A stretch of 64,000 nucleotides of DNA from Micromonospora rifamycinica (GTDB taxonomy: Bacteria; Actinomycetota; Actinomycetes; Mycobacteriales; Micromonosporaceae), in contig NZ_LT607752.1 of NCBI RefSeq assembly GCF_900090265.1, forward strand, positions 1,674,001 through 1,738,000. The letters run 5' to 3'. The position numbers and the translations under genes are program-made. Shown here piece after piece: positions 1-9,467 of this stretch (positions within the stretch are counted from its first letter, which is position 1; the number at the start of each line of letters is the position of its first letter). Below the pieces are notes generated by a model that was given only the letters and a program-made list of their open reading frames with translations, made no database searches and was not told the origin of the DNA.

Positions 1-887
1 ACGCCGGCCAGGCCCCAGCCGGTGACGACCAGCCCCCGCACGCCCAGGGCACGGCAGACCCGTCCGATGCCCGCCAGCATCCCGGCCGGATCCGGCATGT
101 GGGTGCTGCCGAACGTGACCAGTGCCGGCGGCTCGCCCGCGTCCAGCCAGCGCACCAGGTCGGGGTCCAGGGTCGACATGCCGACGCGGTGCAGGTCGGC
201 CGGCGTCAGCCGCAGGTCGCCGACGATCGGCCGGTAGGCGTCCCAGGTCACCCCGGGCACCAGGGTGGGGCTGTAGCCCTGGAGTTCCAACGGCCGGCGC
301 AGCGTGGCCGGGCGCGGCGGCATCGGTGCGAGCCCGAGCCGGCGGCGGAACCGGAACACCTGGTCGCGCCGGTACCGCCAGGCCCGTCGGGCGTAGTGCA
401 CGTAGGTCGCCCGGTTCGCGGCGGCGTCCGCCAGCGGGTCGGGGGTCACCAGCGGATGCGGCACCACGTCGTTCGGCCGGGCTGGGGTGAGGTCGTACGC
501 GACGAGCGGGACGTCGCGCGCCTCGGCCAGCGCGGTGGCCCACTGCTCGCTGACCACGGCGCACACGATCGCCGCACAGCCCTCGCTGAGCGCGACCGCC
601 TCCTCGCCGAACCGGTCGCCGTGCTCCTGGTACGACTCGTGCGAGCGGCGGAGGAACAGGTCGAGGTCGGTCGTGGTGACCCACTCCCGGCCCTGCTCGG
701 ACTGCATCATCCGCTGCTGGTCCCAGCCGACCGGCACCACGTCGAGCCCGAGCCGCCGGGGCAGGTCCACCAGGTTGGGCGACGCGCCCATGCGGATCCG
801 GTGGCCACGGCGGGCCAGCTCGGCGGCGAGCGCGGCCAACGGGTAGACGTCACCGCGACTGCCGAGCGCCAGGACGGCGATGTGCAT
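1..887 (-). CDS. Glycosyltransferase, GT1/MGT-like, C-terminus cut by window edge
   Basis: This is the open minus-strand frame from ATG at 887 to the left edge (about 295 residues seen). It begins MHIAVLALGSRGDVYPLAAL, the N-terminal signature of UDP/TDP-sugar glycosyltransferases of the GT1/GT28 fold that decorate natural products. Further in it reads VTFGSTHMPDP, the start of the nucleotide-sugar-binding C-terminal domain; the donor-site loop lies outside. The start follows GGAGGGG at 8 nt. It lies 27 bp after the SDR gene on the same strand and probably shares its transcript. By inference it glycosylates the polyketide of this cluster; sugar genes, if any, would lie to the left. The family is clear, the acceptor is unknown. 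Confidence 0.85.
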   Translation of the reverse strand, partial: MHIAVLALGSRGDVYPLAALAAELARRGHRIRMGASPNLVDLPRRLGLDVVPVGWDQQRMMQSEQGREWVTTTDLDLFLRRSHESYQEHGDRFGEEAVALSEGCAAIVCAVVSEQWATALAEARDVPLVAYDLTPARPNDVVPHPLVTPDPLADAAANRATYVHYARRAWRYRRDQVFRFRRRLGLAPMPPRPATLRRPLELQGYSPTLVPGVTWDAYRPIVGDLRLTPADLHRVGMSTLDPDLVRWLDAGEPPALVTFGSTHMPDPAGMLAGIGRVCRALGVRGLVVTGWGLAG

Positions 888-914
888 CCTCGTTCCCCTC
901 CGGTCGCGGCGTCG

Positions 915-1766
915 TCATGCGGACCCGTCGGTCAGGTCGGTGGAGAACGCGACCTCCCGCTGGGCCTCAAGATCGGCCAGGCGGGCCGTCAGTCCACGGC
1001 GGATCGACCCGTACGCGTCGCTGCCGAGGACGACGCGCAGCGGGGCGGTCGGGCGGAGGGCGACGTCGACGACGGCGCGGGCCATCTTCGCCAGGTCACC
1101 CCGGCAGGGCAGGCGGCCGTCCTCGGCCCGGCGGCGCAGGATCGCGGCCGGGGTGTCGGCGTATGCGGGCAGCGCGGCGGTCAGCTCCTTGCCCCGGCCG
1201 AAGAAGCCGGTGTGCACCGTGCCCGGTTCGACGATGGTCACCCCGATCCCGAAGGTCTTCACCTCGGCGGCCAGCGACTCGAAGAAGCCCTCCACACCCC
1301 ACTTGCTGGCGCAGTAGACCGCCGTGCCCGCAGAACCGCGCTGCCCGGCCATGCTGGAGATCTGGACGATCCGGCCGTGGCCCTGCGCCCGCAGGTACGG
1401 CAGCACCGCCCGGGCCAGGAGGATGGGTCCGGTCAGGTTCGTCCGGAGCTGCCGCTCGATCTGGTCGGGACTGGCCTCCTCGGCCGCGCCGACCAGCGCG
1501 TACCCGGCGTTGCTGAGCACCACGTCGATGCGGCCGAGCGCGTGGACGGCCTCACCGACGACGCGCCGGATCCGTTCCGGGTCGGTGACGTCGAGTCGCG
1601 CCGTCCACAGGGTGCCCGACACGGCGGGCCGCAGGTCGGACAGCGCCTGCGGATCCCGGGCGGTCGCCGCCACCGTCTCGCCCCGGGCGAGCAGCTCGGT
1701 CACCAGCGCCCGGCCGAGTCCCGCCGAGCTTCCGGTGACCAGCCAGGTGCGGGTGGGCACGGTCAT
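915..1766 (-). CDS. Short-chain dehydrogenase/reductase (SDR)
   Basis: The 283-residue product is a classical SDR: N-terminal NAD(P)-binding TGSSAGLGRA near residue 10, an LSNAGYA version of the NNAG motif, a catalytic Ser in ISSM, and YCASK with the Tyr and Lys. The C-terminal half resembles the oxidoreductases often annotated as ketoreductase-like SDRs in secondary-metabolite clusters. ATG at 1766 was chosen because the domain starts right after it, although the ribosome site is weak. It precedes the glycosyltransferase on the same strand. It could reduce a ketone of the polyketide or act in sugar biosynthesis; it does not sit beside the minimal PKS as C-9 ketoreductases often do. Confidence 0.85.
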   Translation of the reverse strand: MTVPTRTWLVTGSSAGLGRALVTELLARGETVAATARDPQALSDLRPAVSGTLWTARLDVTDPERIRRVVGEAVHALGRIDVVLSNAGYALVGAAEEASPDQIERQLRTNLTGPILLARAVLPYLRAQGHGRIVQISSMAGQRGSAGTAVYCASKWGVEGFFESLAAEVKTFGIGVTIVEPGTVHTGFFGRGKELTAALPAYADTPAAILRRRAEDGRLPCRGDLAKMARAVVDVALRPTAPLRVVLGSDAYGSIRRGLTARLADLEAQREVAFSTDLTDGSA

Positions 1767-2332
1767 GCCCGGGTCCGCGCCGGGACGACGCCGGGCCGGG
1801 CGGTCCGACCGGGGTTGGTCACGGCCGGCGGAAAGACGCCCGAAGGGGACCGGCAAACGCTTGTGACATTCAACCGCGTCTCTCCGCTCGATCGGCCGGC
1901 GTCTCCGGAGGAACCTTAGTGGAGCCCTCGCGGGAGGCGGTACCCACGGCCTCGACGGCGGGCTGAGAAATGCTTGAATCTGACCGTCGCCCCGGCTGCA
2001 GCACGCGTGGAGACCACATTGTCCCGCATTGACCGGCCCGATGGTCCGCTGATAACGTCGAACGACGCATTTCGGAAATGCGTGCTCGGTAGGCGTGACA
2101 ATCCTGGGGGCCGCCGGTGGCAGAAATCGACTCTACCGCCTGAATCCGCCATGTTCGGTGGGATCGCGGTCGATCCCGGACGGGTCGACGCCCGCCCGGC
2201 CAGCCGACCGCACCCCCCGGTCCGGCGTCGCCGCCGGGCGTCAGGTCGGTGGCCGGCTCCATCCCGGGGACGTCGGCACCGCCCGCCGGCCTGCCGCCCC
2301 GCACCATCCCGCGAAAGGAAGGCAGCTGAACC
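1767..2332. other. Divergent intergenic region between SDR and ACP genes
   Basis: There are 566 bp between the SDR start (minus) and the ACP start (plus). I see no convincing gene on either strand. It should hold both divergent promoters. The stretch around 1970-2110 is less GC-rich than its surroundings and contains the palindrome at 2065-2083. An AAGGAAGG ribosome site precedes the ACP. Confidence 0.6.
2065..2083. promoter_or_regulatory. Perfect palindrome, candidate operator
   Basis: ACGCATTT and AAATGCGT form 8-bp inverted arms around CGG, in the AT-richer part of the divergent intergenic region. The form suits a dimeric repressor site. The regulator is not identified. Confidence 0.35.
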
Positions 2333-2611
2333 ATGTCAGCCGACGACGTCATGGCGTTCACCGTCCAGGCGCTCCAGGAGATGAACTACTACACCGACGA
2401 CACCGGTCCGGACTCCCTGCTCGGACCGGCCGGCGTGGACCTCGACTCGCTCGCCGTGTCCGAACTCGCGATGCGTATCGAGGACGAGTACGGCGTGACG
2501 TTCGACGACGACGACATCGAGACGCTGGCCATCATGACCCTCGGTGAGTTCGCCGCGGAGGTGGCCAAGCGGGCGGCGCTGGTCGCGCAGGCCGACGGGG
2601 TGCGGGGCTGA
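2333..2611 (+). CDS. Acyl carrier protein, free-standing (first of two)
   Basis: The 92-residue product is a PP-binding carrier protein. The phosphopantetheine attachment serine lies in GVDLDSLAVSEL near residue 40, and the segment around it is strongly acidic. ATG at 2333 follows AAGGAAGG. It is monocistronic: a 16-bp-stem terminator stands 45 bp downstream, and the KS/CLF pair is about 5 kb away on the other strand with its own ACP. It may therefore serve a different step, such as starter-unit loading or tethered tailoring, instead of chain extension; that is inference. The family call is secure. Confidence 0.9.
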   Translation: MSADDVMAFTVQALQEMNYYTDDTGPDSLLGPAGVDLDSLAVSELAMRIEDEYGVTFDDDDIETLAIMTLGEFAAEVAKRAALVAQADGVRG

Positions 2612-2655
2612 CGGCGACCGACGACCCGGGTCCGACGACCCTTTGACCGTACGAC

Positions 2656-2692
2656 CGATGGCGGTGACCGGCATGACCGGTCACCGCCATCG
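2656..2692 (+). terminator. Strong hairpin terminator after ACP
   Basis: CGATGGCGGTGACCGG and CCGGTCACCGCCATCG form a perfect 16-bp stem around a 5-nt loop (CATGA). There is no T tract, as is usual in high-GC actinomycetes. It isolates the ACP gene from the SARP gene downstream. Confidence 0.8.
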
Positions 2693-2847
2693 TGCGTGTC
2701 GGCGCGTCACGGGACCGCTCCGGCCCGGACCTCGCGACGATCGACGGAAATGGCTTGAGAAACTGCGGACAGGGATGCCGGGACACGCTAGCCTCTCGAT
2801 CGGGAACCTCGATGAGGGTCCTATTTTTCCTTCTTTTGAGGGTGGAT

Positions 2848-3690
2848 ATGGAAATTTGTATCCTCGGCCCACTTGTCCTTAGCCACACCGATCGCACGAT
2901 CGCCCTGACCGCACCCAAACCCCGCAGCGTGCTGGCATTGCTGCTGCTCAATGCGGATCAGGCGGTACAGGCATCGACGCTGATCCAGGACCTCTGGGGC
3001 CGGAACCCACCGGCCAGCGCACAGACGACGCTCCAGACGTACATCCTCCAGGTCCGCAAGTGCCTCGGCCAGCTCCTGGGTGCTGCGGTGGCCGAGATCG
3101 CCAAGCGGATGCTGGTCACCGTGCCCGGCGGATACCAGCTCCGGCTCGACGCCATCGAATTCGACCTGCGGACCTTCGAGCAGCTCGCCACCGCCGGGCG
3201 GCAGGCCCTCGCGGCCGGCGAGAACGTCGAGGCGGCGGCGCTGCTGACCCGCGCCCGCGACCTGTGGCGGGGGCCGGCGCTGGTCGACATCCGCGCCGGT
3301 GCGGTCATCGGGCCACGGCTGCGGGCGCTGGAACAGATCCGACTGCACACCCTGGAACAGTGCATCGAGGCGCGCATGCGGCTCGGTCACCACCAGGACG
3401 TACTCGCCGAACTCACCATGCTGACGGCCGAGCACGAGCTGAACGAGAACCTGTGCGCCCAGCTGATGGTGGCCCTGCACCGCAGCGGGCGGCGGCAGGA
3501 GGCGTTGCAGGCCTTCCACCGGCTGCGGGTTTCGCTCGTCGACGAGCTGGGTCTGGAACCGTCCCACCGGCTGCGCCTGCTGCAGCGGGCGATCCTGGCC
3601 GAGGATCCGGTGCTGGAGGTGGCGCCGCGCGACGACGGGCTGACCCAGATCCTCGACCACCTCGTCCTCGCACAGGCCCGGGGACGGTGA
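2848..3690 (+). CDS. SARP-family transcriptional activator (small type)
   Basis: The 280-residue product starts MEICILGPLVL, then has the OmpR-like winged helix (LLLNADQAVQASTLIQDLWG, VPGGYQLRL) over residues 1-95 and the bacterial transcriptional activation (BTAD) domain over about 96-250 (LWRGPALVDI, ELNENLCAQLMVALH, LVDELGLEPS). It lacks NB-ARC and TPR parts, as in the small cluster-specific activators ActII-ORF4 and DnrI. ATG at 2848 follows GAGGGTGG in a short AT-rich leader. It probably activates polyketide genes through the 11-bp-phased heptamers seen at several promoters here. A second SARP lies at 26671-27453. Confidence 0.92.
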   Translation: MEICILGPLVLSHTDRTIALTAPKPRSVLALLLLNADQAVQASTLIQDLWGRNPPASAQTTLQTYILQVRKCLGQLLGAAVAEIAKRMLVTVPGGYQLRLDAIEFDLRTFEQLATAGRQALAAGENVEAAALLTRARDLWRGPALVDIRAGAVIGPRLRALEQIRLHTLEQCIEARMRLGHHQDVLAELTMLTAEHELNENLCAQLMVALHRSGRRQEALQAFHRLRVSLVDELGLEPSHRLRLLQRAILAEDPVLEVAPRDDGLTQILDHLVLAQARGR

Positions 3691-3716
3691 CGCCGGGATG
3701 CCGACCACACCCGGGC

Positions 3717-3734
3717 TCGAGAACGGCTCGACGA
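3717..3734 (+). promoter_or_regulatory. SARP-type direct heptamer pair upstream of the PLOD-like gene
   Basis: TCGAGAA and TCGACGA are direct heptamers separated by 4 bp, an 11-bp period typical of SARP binding sites. They lie 152 bp before the PLOD-like glycosyltransferase start, further than the other arrays in this cluster, so this is the least certain of them. Confidence 0.4.
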
Positions 3735-3885
3735 CCGGCATGGCCCGGGGCGGTGACGCTCGACAGCGACCACCGTTGATCGATAGCTTGGCATCCGGTC
3801 GGCACTCGCCACGGAACCGGCGGCCGTCCCTGCGCAACCGGCGCAGTCCAGCGGCGCGGGCCACCAGCACGATGGGACGCCGAAC

Positions 3886-4707
3886 ATGAAGGTCATCACC
3901 ATTGCGACCGACCCCGAGCATCCCTTCCTACGACGGCTGCTGGCGCCGTCCTGCGAGGCGGTGGGGCTCGAACTGGTCGTCCTGACGGCCGACCAGAAGG
4001 GGTTCCGCCCCCGGGACAAACGGGCGTGCCTGACCGACCACCTCACCCGCCACGTCGCGCCGGACGAACTCGTGGTGTTCACCGACGCGTACGACACGAT
4101 GTTCCTGCGGGGTGAGGAGTACCTCCGCTCGGCCTACGCGGCCTTCTCCCAGCCGGTCGTGTTCAGCGCCGAGTCGAACAGCTGGCCGCTCGGCAGCGTC
4201 GGCCTCGCCCTGCACCGGGATCCGCCCGTACGCCCCTACCCCTACCTCAACAGCGGCGGCTTCATCGGCCCCGCCGGTGACATCCTGGCCCTCTGCGCCA
4301 GGTACCCCACGCCGCCCAGCGAGCGGTTCCCGCTCCTCGACCAGCTCCGCACCCACGGTTTCGACGCCGACCGGTTGTACGGCCCCAGCGACCAGTACTA
4401 CTGGACCCTCGTCCGCCTCCTCGAACCGGACACCGTCGGGCTCGACAACGGCGCGGTCCTGTTCGAGAACTTCGCGCCGGCCGTCACCAACTTCTGCGAG
4501 CTGTCCCGCTGGTCGAGCGACTTCCGCGCCCGGGGCAGACAGGCGCCCAGCTACCGGCGGGAGTACGCCCGGCTCCGGACCCGGCTCCAGACACCCAGCG
4601 GTGCCGCCCAGGTCCACTTCGCCTCCTCGTTGACGAAGGCCGTCGTGCTGGACCTGCTCGACGAGGGGCAGCTGCCCTCCTGGCTGACGGAGGTGTTACC
4701 GCAGTGA
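3886..4707 (+). CDS. PLOD-like glycosyltransferase domain protein
   Basis: The 273-residue product resembles the glycosyltransferase domain of procollagen lysyl hydroxylases (PLOD1-3-like, near GT25): an N-terminal Rossmann-like start MKVITIATDPEHP, a metal/nucleotide-sugar motif VVFTDAYDTMFL near residue 65, and YPYLNSGGFIGPA near residue 115. Such domains move a hexose onto a hydroxyl. It is coupled by a GTGA overlap to the methyltransferase downstream, so the two probably act in sequence. This is not the usual glycosyltransferase fold for aromatic polyketides, which here is represented by the gene at 1-887. Substrate unknown. Confidence 0.75.
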   Translation: MKVITIATDPEHPFLRRLLAPSCEAVGLELVVLTADQKGFRPRDKRACLTDHLTRHVAPDELVVFTDAYDTMFLRGEEYLRSAYAAFSQPVVFSAESNSWPLGSVGLALHRDPPVRPYPYLNSGGFIGPAGDILALCARYPTPPSERFPLLDQLRTHGFDADRLYGPSDQYYWTLVRLLEPDTVGLDNGAVLFENFAPAVTNFCELSRWSSDFRARGRQAPSYRREYARLRTRLQTPSGAAQVHFASSLTKAVVLDLLDEGQLPSWLTEVLPQ

Positions 4708-5402
4708 GTGAGCTGCCGTCCTTCGAGGAGCGTCGTCGCCCGATGCTGCACCGCAACGAACTCCAGCGCAACGACCTGCTGGCCATGCAGGCGCTGGCCC
4801 CGCTCTCCCCGACCTACCTGCCATGGAGCGAGAGCGCAATGCGGCCGAGCGGGGTCGTCGCGGTGCTCAACGAGGTCTTCCTCAACCGCCGTCGCTGCGT
4901 CGTCGAACTGGGCAGCGGCGTCTCCACCTTCTACCTCGGTCGCCTGCTGCGGCAGCGCGGCGGGCACCTCTGGACCGTCGAGCACGACCGGCGCTGGGCG
5001 GAGCTGATCGGTCGTGAGCTGGCCGACGAGGGCCTGGCCGACGTGGTCACCGTGGTGCACGCGCCGCTGACACCCGTCCAGTCCCCCTGGCCCCACGAGG
5101 AGGCGACCTGGTACGACCAGAGCGTCCTCAAGGAGATGACCGCGGGCCGGCCCGTCGACCTGCTCGTCGTGGACGGGCCGCCCGCCTACCGGGTCGAGAC
5201 CGCGCACGCCCGGTACCCGGCCGGCCCCTTCTTCGCCCCGCTGCTCGCCGAGGAGCACGCCGTCGTGCTCGACGACATCGACCGGCCCGGTGAGCAGGAC
5301 ATCATGGCGCGGTGGGAACGGGAACTCGGCGTCACGTTCGAGCGCCGCCTCACCAGCGGTCGGATCGGCATCGGCCGCCCCGGCCCGGCGTTCACGGTCT
5401 GA
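4704..5402 (+). CDS. Class I SAM-dependent methyltransferase (Methyltransf_24-like)
   Basis: The 232-residue product has the SAM-binding motif CVVELGSGVSTFYLGRLL near residue 55, followed by an acidic HLWTVEHD strand and the post-motif VDLLVVDGPPAYR near residue 152, as in Methyltransf_24 enzymes. The start is GTG at 4704, overlapping the upstream TGA and preceded by GGAGG at 10 nt. It is translationally coupled to the PLOD-like glycosyltransferase, so its substrate may be that enzyme's product, for instance a transferred sugar. It converges on metK with only 42 bp between. The fold is clear, the acceptor atom is not. Confidence 0.8.
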   Translation: MSELPSFEERRRPMLHRNELQRNDLLAMQALAPLSPTYLPWSESAMRPSGVVAVLNEVFLNRRRCVVELGSGVSTFYLGRLLRQRGGHLWTVEHDRRWAELIGRELADEGLADVVTVVHAPLTPVQSPWPHEEATWYDQSVLKEMTAGRPVDLLVVDGPPAYRVETAHARYPAGPFFAPLLAEEHAVVLDDIDRPGEQDIMARWERELGVTFERRLTSGRIGIGRPGPAFTV

Positions 5403-5444
5403 CCCGCACCCCGGGGCTGGGACGGCGATGCGCGGCACCTTGCG

Positions 5445-6635
5445 TCAGGCCACGGCGTTCTTCAGGTCCTGGGCGCGGTCGGTGCTCTCCCAGCGCAGGT
5501 CGGGCAGTTCCCGGCCGAAGTGTCCGTACGCCGCGGTCTGCTGGTAGATCGGGCGGAGCAGGTCCAGGTCGCGGATGATGGCCGCCGGGCGCAGGTCGAA
5601 GACCTCCCTGATCGCCCGCTCGATCCGCTCGACCGGCACGTTCTCGGTGCCGAACGTCTCGACGTGGAGCGAGACCGGGTGAGCCTTGCCGATCGCGTAC
5701 GCGACCTGGATCTCGCACCGCTCCGCGAGGCCTGCGGCGACCACGTTCTTGGCGACCCAGCGCATCGCGTAGGCCGCCGAGCGGTCCACCTTCGACGGGT
5801 CCTTGCCGGAGAACGCGCCACCGCCGTGTCGGGCGGACCCGCCGTAGGTGTCCACCACGATCTTCCGGCCGGTCAGTCCGGCATCGCCCATCGGTCCCCC
5901 GACCTCGAAGCGACCGGTGGGATTCACCAGCAGGCGGTAGCCCTGCGTACGCAGGCCCAGGCCGGCAAGCTCCGCGGCCACCACGTGGTCGCGGACGTCC
6001 GGGGTGAGCATCGAGTCCAGGGAGATGCCTGCGGCGTGCTGCGTGGAGACCACCACCGTGTCGAGACGGACCGGGCGCAGGCCGTCGTACTCGATGGTGA
6101 CCTGGGTCTTGCCGTCCGGGCGCAGGTACGGGATGGTGCCGTCCCTGCGTGCCGCGGACAGCCGGCGGGCCAGCCGGTGCGCCAGCGCGATCGGCAGCGG
6201 CATCAGCTCGGGCGTTTCGGTGCAGGCGAAGCCGAACATCATGCCCTGGTCGCCGGCGCCCTGCTGGTCGAGCGCGTGCGCGGAGTCACCCTCGCGCAGC
6301 TCGATCGCGCTGTCCACGCCACGGGCGATGTCGGGCGACTGGGTACCGATGGAGACGCTCACACCGCACGACGCCCCGTCGAAACCCTTCGTCGACGAGT
6401 CGTAGCCGATCCGCAGGATGGTGTCCCGCACGATGCCGGGAATGTCGGCGTAGGCCCGGGTGGTGACCTCGCCTGCCACGTGCACCTGGCCGGTGGTGAT
6501 CAGCGTCTCGACGGCGACGCGGCTGCGCGCGTCCTGGGCGAGCAGAGCGTCGAGAATCCCGTCGCTGATCTGGTCAGCGATCTTGTCAGGATGGCCCTCC
6601 GCCACCGATTCGGACGTGAACAGTCGGTGTGCCAT
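5445..6635 (-). CDS. metK: S-adenosylmethionine synthetase
   Basis: The 396-residue, full-length MetK joins ATP and methionine to give SAM. Signature stretches are visible: [12 protein letters not shown] near the N-terminus, the [14 protein letters not shown] region, and [15 protein letters not shown] near residue 265. ATG at 6635 follows GGAGG. It is the last gene of the KS-CLF-ACP operon, 49 bp after the ACP. Its place inside a biosynthetic operon with at least three methyltransferases nearby suggests a supply role for methylation. Whether it is a second copy beside a housekeeping metK cannot be told from this window. Confidence 0.95.
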   Translation of the reverse strand: MAHRLFTSESVAEGHPDKIADQISDGILDALLAQDARSRVAVETLITTGQVHVAGEVTTRAYADIPGIVRDTILRIGYDSSTKGFDGASCGVSVSIGTQSPDIARGVDSAIELREGDSAHALDQQGAGDQGMMFGFACTETPELMPLPIALAHRLARRLSAARRDGTIPYLRPDGKTQVTIEYDGLRPVRLDTVVVSTQHAAGISLDSMLTPDVRDHVVAAELAGLGLRTQGYRLLVNPTGRFEVGGPMGDAGLTGRKIVVDTYGGSARHGGGAFSGKDPSKVDRSAAYAMRWVAKNVVAAGLAERCEIQVAYAIGKAHPVSLHVETFGTENVPVERIERAIREVFDLRPAAIIRDLDLLRPIYQQTAAYGHFGRELPDLRWESTDRAQDLKNAVA

Positions 6636-6684
6636 GCGGTCCTCCGGTTTCGGCGTGGCGATACGGCACCTGCCCGGCCCGCTG

Positions 6685-6930
6685 TCAGGCGGGCCGGTCG
6701 TTGATCAGCGAGAGCAACTCCCCAGGGCTGCTCAGCACGGTCAGTTGGTCCTCGGGCAGGACCACGCCGTAGTCGCGCTTGAGCACGGCGGCGGTCTCGA
6801 TGAGGGCGAGCGAGTCATAGCCGAGATCGTCGAACGAGACGTCCGAGATGTCGCCGTCGAGCGCATTGTCCTCCCCCGCGCAGGCGATGAGGATGCCGCG
6901 CAGGTCGTCCAGGCTCAGGGTGTTCTCCAC
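6685..6930 (-). CDS. Type II PKS acyl carrier protein
   Basis: The 81-residue carrier protein has the phosphopantetheine serine in [10 protein letters not shown] near residue 46, a form (GYDSL) usual in aromatic PKS ACPs. It starts at GTG 6930, two bases after the CLF stop, with GGGAG inside the CLF end as ribosome site. It is third in the order KS-alpha, KS-beta, ACP that defines minimal type II PKSs, and should carry the growing poly-beta-ketone chain. The call is secure from motif and context. Confidence 0.95.
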   Translation of the reverse strand: MENTLSLDDLRGILIACAGEDNALDGDISDVSFDDLGYDSLALIETAAVLKRDYGVVLPEDQLTVLSSPGELLSLINDRPA

Positions 6931-6932
6931 GA

Positions 6933-8150
6933 TCAGCTCCCGTTCTGGTGTCTGCGGATCACGACGGCCGCGTTGAAGCCCCAGCGGCCGCGGGCGAGCA
7001 CGAGGGCGGTCCGGACGTCGGCTCGGCGGGGCCCGCCCAGCACGAGGTCGATGCCGTACTCGGGGGGCACCACACCGGTGCCGAAGGTCGGCGGTATCAC
7101 GCCGTCCTGGATGCTCATCAGCGCCGAGACGACGTCGAGCACCCCACCGCCGGAGAGCAGCCGTCCGGTCAGCGCCTTGGGGGCGGTCACCGGGACGCCG
7201 CCCGCGCCGAAGACCGCCCGGATGGCGTCGGCCTCGGCGCGGTCGAGTCGCGGCACGCCGGCCGCGTCGGCGAATACGACGTCCACGTCGTCGGGGGTGA
7301 CACCGGCGTCGGCCAGGGCGTTCTCGGTGGCCCGCCGCAGTCCGGGCTCCCGGCCGGAGCCGGGAGGCGGATCGAAGGTGGCCGCGTACCCGGCGATCTC
7401 CCCGTAGATCCGGGCGTGCCGGGCACGGGCCGCCGCCACGTCCTCCACCACGCAGATGGCACCCCCCTCACCGGGCAGGTGACCGGTCGCCCGGCCGTCG
7501 AACGGCCGGTAGGCGGTGAGTGGATCGGTCCCGCTGCTCACTCCCCCGCCGGCCAGGTGCGACGCCCAGCCCCACGGGTCGAACGCGGAGTCGACGCCGC
7601 CGCTCACCATCAGTGGGGTGCCGGCCCGGATGCCGCGTCGGGCCTGTGCCAGGGCGTCCAGACCGCCCGCCTGCTCGGCCACCAGGGCGGTCGACGGCCC
7701 GCGCATGCCGTGCCGGATCGATATCTGGCCGGTGTTGACCGCGTAGAACCAGGCGAAGGACTCGTACACGCTGACGTGCTCGGGGCCACGGCTCCAGAGC
7801 TTCCGGAACTCGCGGTGGGTGAACTCGAACCCGCCGCAGGCGTTGGCCGTGACGATGCCCATGTCGTAGTCGGTCAGGGCCGAGGTGTCCACGTCGGCGT
7901 CCTCGATGGCGGCCTGCGCGGCGATCAGGGCGAGGCGGGTGGACACGTCCGTCTGCTGCAGGAGCCGGCCCGGGAGGTGCTCGGCGAAGTCGACGTCGCC
8001 CACCAGTCCCGCCAGCCGGGCCGGATAGCCGGAGGTGTCGAACCGGTCCAGCTCGCGCAGGCCGCTGCGACCGGAGAGCGTGGCCGACCAGAACTCCTTG
8101 ACGCCGAAGCCGTTCGGCGCGATGACACCCAACCCGGTGATGACGCTCAT
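6933..8150 (-). CDS. Ketosynthase chain-length factor (KS-beta)
   Basis: The 405-residue product is a thiolase-fold ketosynthase homologue in which the active-site Cys is replaced by Gln ([12 protein letters not shown] near residue 165), the hallmark of CLF. CLF pairs with KS-alpha and sets chain length. It starts with [16 protein letters not shown] and overlaps the KS-alpha stop as ATGA (ATG at 8150). The His and Lys motifs of active KSs are poorly kept in the C-terminal half ([11 protein letters not shown] replaces the usual NAHGTGT-like motif). Chain length cannot be read off by eye. Confidence 0.95.
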   Translation of the reverse strand: MSVITGLGVIAPNGFGVKEFWSATLSGRSGLRELDRFDTSGYPARLAGLVGDVDFAEHLPGRLLQQTDVSTRLALIAAQAAIEDADVDTSALTDYDMGIVTANACGGFEFTHREFRKLWSRGPEHVSVYESFAWFYAVNTGQISIRHGMRGPSTALVAEQAGGLDALAQARRGIRAGTPLMVSGGVDSAFDPWGWASHLAGGGVSSGTDPLTAYRPFDGRATGHLPGEGGAICVVEDVAAARARHARIYGEIAGYAATFDPPPGSGREPGLRRATENALADAGVTPDDVDVVFADAAGVPRLDRAEADAIRAVFGAGGVPVTAPKALTGRLLSGGGVLDVVSALMSIQDGVIPPTFGTGVVPPEYGIDLVLGGPRRADVRTALVLARGRWGFNAAVVIRRHQNGS

Positions 8151-9415
8151 GAGCGCGCCCGTCCCGGCCGGGTCAACACCATCGCGCTCTGGAAGCCACC
8201 GAAGCCGCTGCCGACCGTCAGCACGGTGTCGGTGCGTTGCTCGCGGGCCACATTCGGCACGTAGTCCAGGTCGCATTCCGGATCGACGACCTCGTAGTTG
8301 GCCGTCGGCGGCACCACGTGGTGCTCCATCGCCAGCAGCGAGGTGGCGATCTCCACCGATCCGATGGCGCCCAGCGAGTGACCGACCATCGACTTGATCG
8401 AGCTGACCGGCGTCCGGTAGGCGTGCGGGCCGAGGCTGCGCTTGAACGCGGCGGTCTCGTGCCGGTCGTTCTGCTTGGTGCCGGACCCGTGCGCGTTGAC
8501 GTAGTCCACGTCGGAGGGGTTCCGCCCGGCCTGGTCGAGGGCGACGCGGATCGCCTCGGCCATCTCCCGGCCGTCGGACTTCAGACCGGTCATGTGGTAC
8601 GCGTTGCACCGGGTGGCGAAGCCGCCGACCTCGGCGTAGATGTGCGCGCCCCGGCTCCTCGCCGCGGCCAGGTCCTCCAGGACGAACAGCGCCGCGCCCT
8701 CGGCGAGGACGAACCCGTTACGGGTGCCGTCGAACGGCCGGGAGGCATGCGCCGGATCGTCGTTGTACGTGGTGGTCGCCTTGATCGCGTCGAAGCAGGC
8801 GACCACGATCGGGGTGATCGGGGTGTCCGTGGCCCCGGCGACCATCACGTCCACGCTGCCCTCCCGGATCAGGGCGGCGGCGTGCCCGACGGCGTCGAGC
8901 CCGGAGGTGCACCCGTCCGACACCATGGCGACCGGACCCTCCGCGCCGACCGTCCAGGCGACCTCGGCTGCCATGCAACTGGGCACCATGTGGTCGAACA
9001 TGTACGGGGACAGGTGCTCCGGCGACACCTCCCACGTCCGGCCCGAGTCGGACAGCACGAGGTATTCCTCTTCGAGGCTCGTCGCCGCGGCCACCGCGCT
9101 GCCCAGGCTGACCCCGACCCGGGGGGACGTGGCCGGGTCGAGCGCGATACCGCTGTCGGCGACCGCCTCCCGGGCACAGACCACCGCGAACTGGGTCGCC
9201 CGATCCATCCGCCGGATCTCGCGAGGACTCAGGCCCTCCGCCGCGGCGTCGAAGTCGACCTCCCCGGCAACCTGTGACCGAAACGGCGTGGGGTCGAAGA
9301 AGGATATGCGCCTGGTCGCCGTACGACCGTTAGAGAGAAGATCCCATAACTGCCGTCTGCCCAATGCGCCCGGCGCCCGGACGCCTATTCCTGTAATGAC
9401 GACGCGACGATTCAT
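8147..9415 (-). CDS. Ketosynthase alpha of the minimal type II PKS
   Basis: The 422-residue KS-alpha catalyses decarboxylative condensation with malonyl-ACP. It begins [19 protein letters not shown]; the catalytic Cys sits in [12 protein letters not shown] near residue 172, followed by [12 protein letters not shown] (His) near 310 and the [14 protein letters not shown] motif (Lys and His) near 340. ATG at 9415 has GGAG about 10 nt upstream. It is first in the KS-CLF-ACP-metK operon. Its promoter carries 11-bp-phased TTGAGT heptamers at 9468-9496, so SARP control is likely. Confidence 0.97.
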   Translation of the reverse strand: MNRRVVITGIGVRAPGALGRRQLWDLLSNGRTATRRISFFDPTPFRSQVAGEVDFDAAAEGLSPREIRRMDRATQFAVVCAREAVADSGIALDPATSPRVGVSLGSAVAAATSLEEEYLVLSDSGRTWEVSPEHLSPYMFDHMVPSCMAAEVAWTVGAEGPVAMVSDGCTSGLDAVGHAAALIREGSVDVMVAGATDTPITPIVVACFDAIKATTTYNDDPAHASRPFDGTRNGFVLAEGAALFVLEDLAAARSRGAHIYAEVGGFATRCNAYHMTGLKSDGREMAEAIRVALDQAGRNPSDVDYVNAHGSGTKQNDRHETAAFKRSLGPHAYRTPVSSIKSMVGHSLGAIGSVEIATSLLAMEHHVVPPTANYEVVDPECDLDYVPNVAREQRTDTVLTVGSGFGGFQSAMVLTRPGRARS

Positions 9416-9467
9416 GTGGCATCACTCCGCGCTCAGCTCCCGGAATTGTTACCGATAGTGGCCGAAA

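Noticed and set aside
915..1766. SDR as the C-9 ketoreductase of the PKS
   Set aside because: It is not next to the minimal PKS, and sequence by eye does not place it in the ActIII group; kept as a general SDR.
99..1919. Very long plus-strand open frame across the glycosyltransferase and SDR genes
   Set aside because: It is Arg/Gly/His-rich without any domain, and lies antisense to two genes with clear motifs; it is a high-GC shadow frame.
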